From: CAYGTK01 sp964352775
GTDB taxonomy: Bacteria; Bacteroidota; Bacteroidia; Chitinophagales; CAIOSU01
NCBI GenBank assembly: GCA_964352775.1
Contig: CAYGTK010000008.1
Span: 1-37,668, forward strand
DNA length: 37,668 nucleotides
Direction of reading: 5' to 3'
The translations under genes and the position numbers were made by a program. Shown piece by piece: positions 32,743-37,668 of this stretch; positions within the stretch are counted from its first letter, which is position 1; each line of letters starts with the position of its first letter. The notes beneath the pieces are model-generated. The model had not been told where the DNA came from and searched no databases. It was given only the letters and a program-made list of their open reading frames with translations.

Positions 32743-34686
32743 TTAGTGAACGGCAACCGTTCGAGTCACTCGCTCTTTATTACTTATAATGCTTAACCAG
32801 TAAACGCCCTCAGGCATATCAGCAACATCAATTCTTTGCTTAATTACTTGGGTAGATGATAGTTGTTCTACATAAAGTGTTTGCCCCAAAGTATTAGTTA
32901 ATACTATCTGCACATCTTGCTGCGTATTCAACTCTGCAGCTATAAATAAGGCCCCGTTAGTAGGGTTTGGATAGATAGTTAGTGAACGTACATTCGCATT
33001 ATCAATAATTGACGTAGCTGTTGTATCTATAGGTGTTGTTGTTCTGCGGTCGGGTACGTTGTATTCATCAGTTACAAAACAACCCTCATCATCAGTAATA
33101 GTTACATTGTAAATACCAGGTTCCAAACCAGATTGATTTTGATCGGCAGAACCATTATCCCATTGATAAGTATATGGTGAGCTTCCACCACTAGCTAATA
33201 CACTTATAGAGCCCAATTCATTATCTGTAGCAGGGTTTACTAGTGAAGTGGTTATATCAACACCTTCTTGAGGCACATTAGCACTAGCAGTGTTTGTACA
33301 CCCAGATGCATCTGTAACCGTTACGGAAACGTTACCGACAGGAGCATTAGTTATATCTTGAGTGGTAGCGCCGTTACTCCATGTATAATCGTAAGGAGGA
33401 ATACCACCATTTACACTTAAGTCTATCTCTCCCAGGTCTAATCCGCCACATGAACCTCTATCTACTTGAGGGTTCAAACCTGGTGGTGGGCCTATAACTA
33501 TATACGAAGTTTTAGTTTCACTATCACTACCAGCGCTGTTACTTGCGGTAAGTGTAACTGGGTAAGTACCTGGCGTGTTATAAATAACTGTAGGATTAGG
33601 ACTTGTGGAAGAACTTGGAGTAGCTCCAGATAAATTCCAACTCCAGTTAGTAGGTTGCTTCAAGCTCTGGTCAACAAATGCTACCTGAGTACCTACACAG
33701 CCACCTTCTACTGCAGCTTTAAAATTAGCTTCAGGAGCAAATACCTGTGCATTACAGTTATTCCCTAAAAATAGTCCGTCTCTTATCTGATTGAGCACAG
33801 CATTCATAACTGACGCCTGGTCTTGAGTGAACATATTGGTGCAACTAGAGTAATCCATGTAATTCTCTATCTGATCAGGAAGATCAGCAGCACCGCTTCC
33901 GCAAGTATTTAATGACCTGTCGCATCCAAAGTTCTGACCATCAGTTACTGGTGTATCGTCAATTCCATCATCATTATTACATCCGCCACCATTACGCCCC
34001 CAAGGGTGAGACAAACCTAAATAATGACCGATCTCGTGAGTGGTAGTTCTTCCATTTCCACTTGCCCAGCCTAATTGGCTTTCAACCACTACACCATCAA
34101 CGCTTGAACATACAATACCACCTGTTGGAAGGTAAGCGTAACCAGCAGTACCTCCACCTCCAGTTCCATTGGGGCAAAGATCGCATAACCAGATATTCAA
34201 AAATCGACAAGTATTAACAGCATTAGACCCACCAGATGAAGCAAACTTCATATCATCATTCAAACCAAAACAAGTCTCTGTAGTTTGTACTCTAATAACT
34301 TGATCTAGGCAAAATTCTAACTCTACATCATCTGCAACAGGAAGAAATTCTGGACGAATGAATTGAAAATCGCTATTAAAAGCTCTAAAATCATCATTGA
34401 TAGTTTGCATCATGTTCTCTATCTCTGAATCAGGCACATCTTGAAGTGAATTATTATACACCACATGAACTACCACAGAAACCGTGCGTGTAGCTCTAGG
34501 CTTTGCAGCAGTTGGCTGCCCTAATGTTTGATATAATTGCTGAAGCTCAGCTTCGTAACCTGGGTGAGTAAGCATCCGTTCCTGGGCCATTTCATCAGTT
34601 GAACAGGGCTTTTCAAGCGCCTTCACTGAAATAGATGAAAAAATAAGAAGGGTGGTGAATAAGCTAAATAGTAATGTACTTTTCAT
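32743..34686 (-). CDS. M43 metalloprotease with one PKD and two SprB repeats (array gene 1)
   Basis: A 647-residue secreted protease. The signal peptide (LLFSLFTTLLIFSSISVKA) is followed by an M43 catalytic domain (about 65-320) with zinc motif HEIGHYLGLSH (217-227) and Met-turn ENYMDYSSC. It continues with one PKD domain (about 330-410), two SprB-type repeats (about 410-550) and a T9SS type A sorting domain (569-647, LTIYPNPTNG ... EGVYWLSI). It has the same order of parts as array gene 2 but without the MAM-like and unrecognised domains, and with two rather than seven SprB units. It is flanked by its own terminator and by a -7-like element upstream. It is probably active outside the cell or on the surface after T9SS export. 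Confidence 0.93.
   Translation of the reverse strand: MKSTLLFSLFTTLLIFSSISVKALEKPCSTDEMAQERMLTHPGYEAELQQLYQTLGQPTAAKPRATRTVSVVVHVVYNNSLQDVPDSEIENMMQTINDDFRAFNSDFQFIRPEFLPVADDVELEFCLDQVIRVQTTETCFGLNDDMKFASSGGSNAVNTCRFLNIWLCDLCPNGTGGGGTAGYAYLPTGGIVCSSVDGVVVESQLGWASGNGRTTTHEIGHYLGLSHPWGRNGGGCNNDDGIDDTPVTDGQNFGCDRSLNTCGSGAADLPDQIENYMDYSSCTNMFTQDQASVMNAVLNQIRDGLFLGNNCNAQVFAPEANFKAAVEGGCVGTQVAFVDQSLKQPTNWSWNLSGATPSSSTSPNPTVIYNTPGTYPVTLTASNSAGSDSETKTSYIVIGPPPGLNPQVDRGSCGGLDLGEIDLSVNGGIPPYDYTWSNGATTQDITNAPVGNVSVTVTDASGCTNTASANVPQEGVDITTSLVNPATDNELGSISVLASGGSSPYTYQWDNGSADQNQSGLEPGIYNVTITDDEGCFVTDEYNVPDRRTTTPIDTTATSIIDNANVRSLTIYPNPTNGALFIAAELNTQQDVQIVLTNTLGQTLYVEQLSSTQVIKQRIDVADMPEGVYWLSIISNKERVTRTVAVH
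33046..33481 (-). repeat. Two SprB-type protein repeats
   Basis: Two units of about 72 codons (NGGIPPYDYTWSNG and SGGSSPYTYQWDNG cores). The second lacks the first Cys, as in the last unit of array gene 2. Confidence 0.8.
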
Positions 34687-34717
34687 ACTGTAGTAGTCTG
34701 TAGTTTAAACAGGAGTG

Positions 34718-34725
34718 CAAATATA
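34718..34725 (-). promoter_or_regulatory. -7 promoter element of protease gene 1
   Basis: On the minus strand TATATTTG matches TAnnTTTG exactly, 31 bases before the ATG at 34686. No TTG is found 17-23 bases further upstream, so the -33 element is degenerate or absent. It implies a short leader containing TAAACTACAGA, which is also present before array gene 4. Confidence 0.5.
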
Positions 34726-34779
34726 ATAAGCCTACAGCTTAATTACCTGTGTACACACCTAATATGCTAACAACGGCAA

Positions 34780-35826
34780 TTATAAGCCTTTGTTCTTGTA
34801 ATAGTTACGCCATTTGTCAAGCAATTGTAAAAAATCGTCAGGTGGCTGATGTTCAAACTCCATAAATTCTCCTGTGGTGGGATGCTCAAAACCAAGTTCA
34901 AAGGCATGAAGCGCTGGGCGTGGTAGTATTTTGAAGCAATTATCAACAAATTGCTTGTACTTAGTATACACCGTTCCTTTCAATATTTTATCACCGCCAT
35001 AAGTAGCGTCGTTAAACAAAGGATGCTTCAGATGTTGCATATGCACACGTATCTGGTGGGTACGTCCTGTTTCTAACTTACATTCCACCAAAGTGGTGTA
35101 ACCATAGCGCTCTAGCACCTTGTAGTGGGTTATAGCGTGTTTACCTTGATCACCTTCTGGAAACACATCTTGCTTCATTCGCAAGCGCTCGTGCCTACCG
35201 ATGTTCACTTCTATCTTTCCTTCTTCTGCTAGCACATCGCCCCATGCTAAGGCCATGTAACGGCGCTTGATTGTACGGTCGAAAAACTGCTTGGCTAAAT
35301 GCGTGAGTGCATATTCGCTTTTGGCTACTACCATTAAACCTGTTGTGCCTTTATCTAGCCGGTGGACCAGTCCTCCCCTAGTGATGTCGCCATTATCGGG
35401 TAAGTTATCGTAATGGAAGGTCAAGGCATTTACTAAAGTACCCGTCCAGTTACCTGCGCCGGGATGCACTACTAGATCTGCTTGCTTATTCAATACCAAT
35501 AGGTCGTCATCTTCATAGATTATCTCTAATGGAATGTCTTCTCCTTCTACGGTATATTCTTGAGGGGCATTACTCACCAATACTTTCACCACATCATTGG
35601 GCCTAACTCTGTAGTTAGACTTTACGGGCTTATCGTTCACCACTATAGCGCCTGCCTTAGCTGCATTCTGAAGGCGATTCCTACTCACGTTCTTCATGCG
35701 GTCCATCAAGAACTTATCTATGCGCAATAGCTCTTGGCCAGGGTCAACCGTAATGTTGACCTGCTCATATAGCTCTTCGCCGCCTTCTTGGCCTTCTAAT
35801 TCTTCTGCACTGGTATCTGTAGCCAT
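34780..35826 (-). CDS. rluD: RluD-type 23S rRNA pseudouridine synthase
   Basis: A 348-residue pseudouridine synthase of the RluA family. An acidic N-terminal tail (about 1-22) precedes an S4 RNA-binding domain (about 33-85, RIDKFLMDRMKNVSRNRLQ). The catalytic domain has the signature GGLVHRLDKGTTGLMVVAK (HRLD 155-158, catalytic Asp158), LAWGDV, and the C-terminal LETGRTHQIRVHMQHLKHPL. Proteins with an S4 domain and this length correspond to RluD, which modifies helix 69 of 23S rRNA and supports ribosome assembly; RluC and other paralogues cannot be fully excluded. It lies 39 bases downstream of ald on the same strand, probably as the last gene of a tsaE-ald-rluD unit. Confidence 0.92.
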   Translation of the reverse strand: MATDTSAEELEGQEGGEELYEQVNITVDPGQELLRIDKFLMDRMKNVSRNRLQNAAKAGAIVVNDKPVKSNYRVRPNDVVKVLVSNAPQEYTVEGEDIPLEIIYEDDDLLVLNKQADLVVHPGAGNWTGTLVNALTFHYDNLPDNGDITRGGLVHRLDKGTTGLMVVAKSEYALTHLAKQFFDRTIKRRYMALAWGDVLAEEGKIEVNIGRHERLRMKQDVFPEGDQGKHAITHYKVLERYGYTTLVECKLETGRTHQIRVHMQHLKHPLFNDATYGGDKILKGTVYTKYKQFVDNCFKILPRPALHAFELGFEHPTTGEFMEFEHQPPDDFLQLLDKWRNYYKNKGL

Positions 35827-35865
35827 TGTTAAATTCTGATAGAAATGAATAGTATAGTCTAAACC

Positions 35866-37101
35866 CTATTGCCTACCCGGAAAGCAAAGATCAATAGGGG
35901 TATATTTTAAGTTGAAACGCTGACTGAGATAGCGATTGGTCAAGTACCCTTTGTAAATGTAAACCCCGTGACGAGGGTTGAGGTCAAATTCTAATTTACG
36001 CTCAAAACCGCCATGCTCACTAGCATCAAGCAAACTGCTGGTTAGTACATTACTGACAGCATACGATGAAGTACGGCTAAAGCGAGAAGCAATATTAGGT
36101 ACACAATAATGAATTACACCAAGTTTCTTAAAAGTAGGGTTCTGGTGTGAGGTAACTTCCGAGGTTTCAAATATTCCTCCTTGGTCAATACTCACATCTA
36201 CTATTAATGAACCCGCAGGCATGTGCGATACCATTTCTTCAGTAACCAATACTGGCGAGCGACCCGATTTGGAATGCATGGCCCCTACCGCAACATCTGC
36301 ATTAGAGAGTTCACGCTGCAATACTTCTGGGTAGATATTGGAGGTGAATACCCGCTGGTGAAGATCATTTTGTAAGCGCATCAATTTGTAGGTGCTGGTA
36401 TCAAACACTTTAACATTAGCACCTAAGCCAATAGCCGTTCTAGCTGCAAATTCACCAACAATACCTGCCCCGATGATAACCACCTTTGCAGGAGGAACAC
36501 CTGATATTCCGCCCAGTAAAATACCTGGGCCATTACGGAAGTTACTTAAGAATTCAGCAGCAATAGGCATTACCGCGCTACCTGCTATTTCGCTCATACT
36601 TCTCACGAAAGGAAGAATACCCTGCTCATCTTGAATGTATTCCAAGGCAAGGGCCGTTACCTTCTTCTCCATTAACTTCTGTAGGTAGCCGTCATTTATC
36701 AAACTCAACTGCATGGCCGAGATGATTATCTGTCCTGGCTTCATCAGTTCTATCTCTTCTAAGCTAGGCGGTAATATTTTTACAATGATGTGCGCCTCGT
36801 ATACTTTCTTACTATCGTATGCTATTTCGGCACCAGCTTCGCTGTAATCTTTATCTTCAAATTTCGCCCCTGCTCCTGCTTTGGTTTCTACGCAAATGCG
36901 GTGGCCGTTATTCACTAGCGTACGAACCGACTCAGGCGTAAGCGGAATACGTCGCTCCATATCGCTCTGCTCACAAGGTATACCTATGAACAACTTCTGC
37001 CTACCAGAATCAATTAGTGCTGGCGCTTCTTGCGTGGCCAAGCCAAACTGAACGGCATATCCACTAAAGGGATTGGCTTTACTTCCTTCTTTCTTCATCA
37101 T
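35866..37101 (-). CDS. ald: Alanine dehydrogenase / PntA-like dehydrogenase
   Basis: A 411-residue member of the alanine dehydrogenase / transhydrogenase-alpha family. Features are the N-terminal substrate domain with ERRIPLTPESV (family Arg) and VETKAGAGAKFED (family Lys), the MSEIAGSAVMPIAAEFL helix, GILLGGISGVPPAKVVIIGAGIVGE (NAD-binding loop, about 195-216), and VDVSIDQGGIFETS. The residue corresponding to the catalytic His of classical alanine dehydrogenases (an L-H-L-A segment) appears to be Gln in SAMQLSLIND (Gln131). An N-terminal extension of about 35 residues precedes the core. This form is common in Bacteroidota and may not be a true alanine dehydrogenase. Its ATG overlaps the tsaE stop codon by four bases (ATGA), indicating translational coupling; a second ATG follows at once. 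Confidence 0.85.
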   Translation of the reverse strand: MMKKEGSKANPFSGYAVQFGLATQEAPALIDSGRQKLFIGIPCEQSDMERRIPLTPESVRTLVNNGHRICVETKAGAGAKFEDKDYSEAGAEIAYDSKKVYEAHIIVKILPPSLEEIELMKPGQIIISAMQLSLINDGYLQKLMEKKVTALALEYIQDEQGILPFVRSMSEIAGSAVMPIAAEFLSNFRNGPGILLGGISGVPPAKVVIIGAGIVGEFAARTAIGLGANVKVFDTSTYKLMRLQNDLHQRVFTSNIYPEVLQRELSNADVAVGAMHSKSGRSPVLVTEEMVSHMPAGSLIVDVSIDQGGIFETSEVTSHQNPTFKKLGVIHYCVPNIASRFSRTSSYAVSNVLTSSLLDASEHGGFERKLEFDLNPRHGVYIYKGYLTNRYLSQRFNLKYTPIDLCFPGRQ

Positions 37102-37556
37102 AAGCGTAGGGTTAGTGTTCGGTTAGTATGTTCATCCAGCGCAATGCTTATTTCCGCCAGTGGTTCTTCTAATAGGGGTTCTACCAATTCAGGCCATTCT
37201 ATAAAACACCAGGCAGTTGGGTCGCTCAAGTATTCTTCTATGCCAATGTCAAAAGCTTCTTCAATAGCGTTCAACCTATATAGGTCGATATGATATACCT
37301 TTTCTCTTCCTTTTATTGGAGTGCACGCGTATTCGTTTACAATGGCATAACTGGGGCTGCTGGTAACATCGGCACAACCTAGCTGCTCGCAAAGCACTTT
37401 TATAAAAGTGGTTTTACCAGCCCCCACTTGTCCGCTGAAAGTCACATTTTTAGTAGTGGCCAATAAGGGCAATAACTGCTCTGCCACCTGAGGCAAATCA
37501 GTAAGCTGACCCATCGCAAAGGTGGTTTCTTTCTTATTGGCGGTAAGCTGTGGCAT
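37098..37556 (-). CDS. tsaE: tRNA threonylcarbamoyladenosine biosynthesis ATPase TsaE
   Basis: A 152-residue P-loop ATPase required with TsaB and TsaD for the t6A37 modification of tRNAs reading ANN codons. Walker A is GQVGAGKTT (42-50). It is followed by SSPSYAIVNEY, the HIDLYRL segment and FIEWPE, all characteristic of TsaE. The frame is open to 37604, but the ATG at 37556 (MPQLTANKK) gives the normal family length. A perfect -7 box lies 4 bases upstream of it, so a longer protein would begin upstream of the promoter. It overlaps ald by four bases. Encoding tsaE next to an ald-type gene is a common Bacteroidota arrangement. Confidence 0.9.
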   Translation of the reverse strand: MPQLTANKKETTFAMGQLTDLPQVAEQLLPLLATTKNVTFSGQVGAGKTTFIKVLCEQLGCADVTSSPSYAIVNEYACTPIKGREKVYHIDLYRLNAIEEAFDIGIEEYLSDPTAWCFIEWPELVEPLLEEPLAEISIALDEHTNRTLTLRL

Positions 37557-37560
37557 ATTA

Positions 37561-37568
37561 CAAAGATA
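37561..37568 (-). promoter_or_regulatory. -7 promoter element of tsaE
   Basis: On the minus strand TATCTTTG matches TAnnTTTG exactly and ends 4 bases before the ATG at 37556. No properly spaced TTG is seen upstream. If used, it would give a nearly leaderless message and favours this start codon over the upstream one at 37604. Confidence 0.4.
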
Positions 37569-37628
37569 ACCATAGTAGCAGAAAGGTATGGAAGTGTTTT
37601 TCACAATGGGATTTAGGGGAAGCGTTTA

Positions 37629-37668
37629 GTCGGGAGTCGGGAGTCCGTAGTCGTTAGCCTGTAGTTAC
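37629..37668. repeat. Degenerate heptanucleotide tandem repeat at the window edge
   Basis: The sequence reads in 7-base units: GTCGGGA, GTCGGGA, GTCCGTA, GTCGTTA, GCCTGTA, then GTTAC to the edge. Two units are identical and the others share G--x-x-x-x-A. It is non-coding on the minus-strand side upstream of tsaE and may continue outside the window. Confidence 0.5.

Overview
This window looks like chromosomal DNA of a Bacteroidota bacterium, most likely a marine or aquatic member of the Flavobacteriales. Four lines of evidence support this. Four tandem M43 (cytophagalysin-type) metalloproteases end in type A C-terminal sorting domains of the type IX secretion system (T9SS), and three of them carry SprB-type repeats. 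There is a TonB-dependent receptor with an N-terminal carboxypeptidase-regulatory-like domain. A lipoprotein has an acidic run directly after its lipid-anchored Cys. Several promoters fit the Bacteroidota -7 element TAnnTTTG, and Shine-Dalgarno sequences are mostly absent. The species cannot be named from the sequence alone. A run of 10 N at 15277-15286 marks a draft-assembly gap inside a small gene.

Layout. 1-5.6 kb: a small MNT-type nucleotidyltransferase, an Old Yellow Enzyme alkene reductase (-), a TonB-dependent receptor (+), a thioredoxin/DUF6952-like pair (-) and a GNAT acetyltransferase (+). 5.6-7.8 kb (-): an alpha/beta hydrolase preceded by a Crp/Fnr-type regulator, then a surface lipoprotein with what looks like the 3' remnant of a decayed paralogue beside it. 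8.0-11.9 kb (+): a penicillin-acylase-family Ntn hydrolase, a DUF5655-like zinc-ribbon protein, a lysophospholipid acyltransferase, and a short BatD-like protein apparently cut by an in-frame stop codon. 11.9-16.2 kb (-): a GNAT enzyme in an operon with fadJ, a hypothetical protein containing the N-gap, and a close homologue of animal steroid 5-alpha-reductase. 16.4-20.5 kb: menF (+), a sterol-desaturase-family hydroxylase (-), a DUF1573-like lipoprotein (+) and menE (+). 20.4-34.7 kb (-): the four-gene protease array. 34.8-37.6 kb (-): tsaE-ald-rluD, a housekeeping cluster.

How the genes fit together. The protease array dominates, filling about 14 kb. All four proteins have a signal peptide, an M43 catalytic domain and a T9SS sorting domain, but the spacer between catalytic domain and sorting domain ranges from no SprB repeat to eight. 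They fall into two related pairs (20443/22617 and 27874/32743), which suggests expansion by duplication followed by repeat gain and loss. menF and menE supply two menaquinone-pathway steps. fadJ, the acyltransferase, the 5-alpha-reductase homologue and the sterol-desaturase-family protein form a loose group of lipid-active enzymes, but nothing in the sequence proves they share a pathway. No CRISPR array, rRNA, tRNA, phage or insertion sequence was seen. No gene-free stretch exceeds 300 bases.

The most useful leads are the protease array, the in-frame stop in the BatD-like gene, the decayed lipoprotein paralogue at 7175-7243, the animal-like 5-alpha-reductase, and the structured leader upstream of fadJ.
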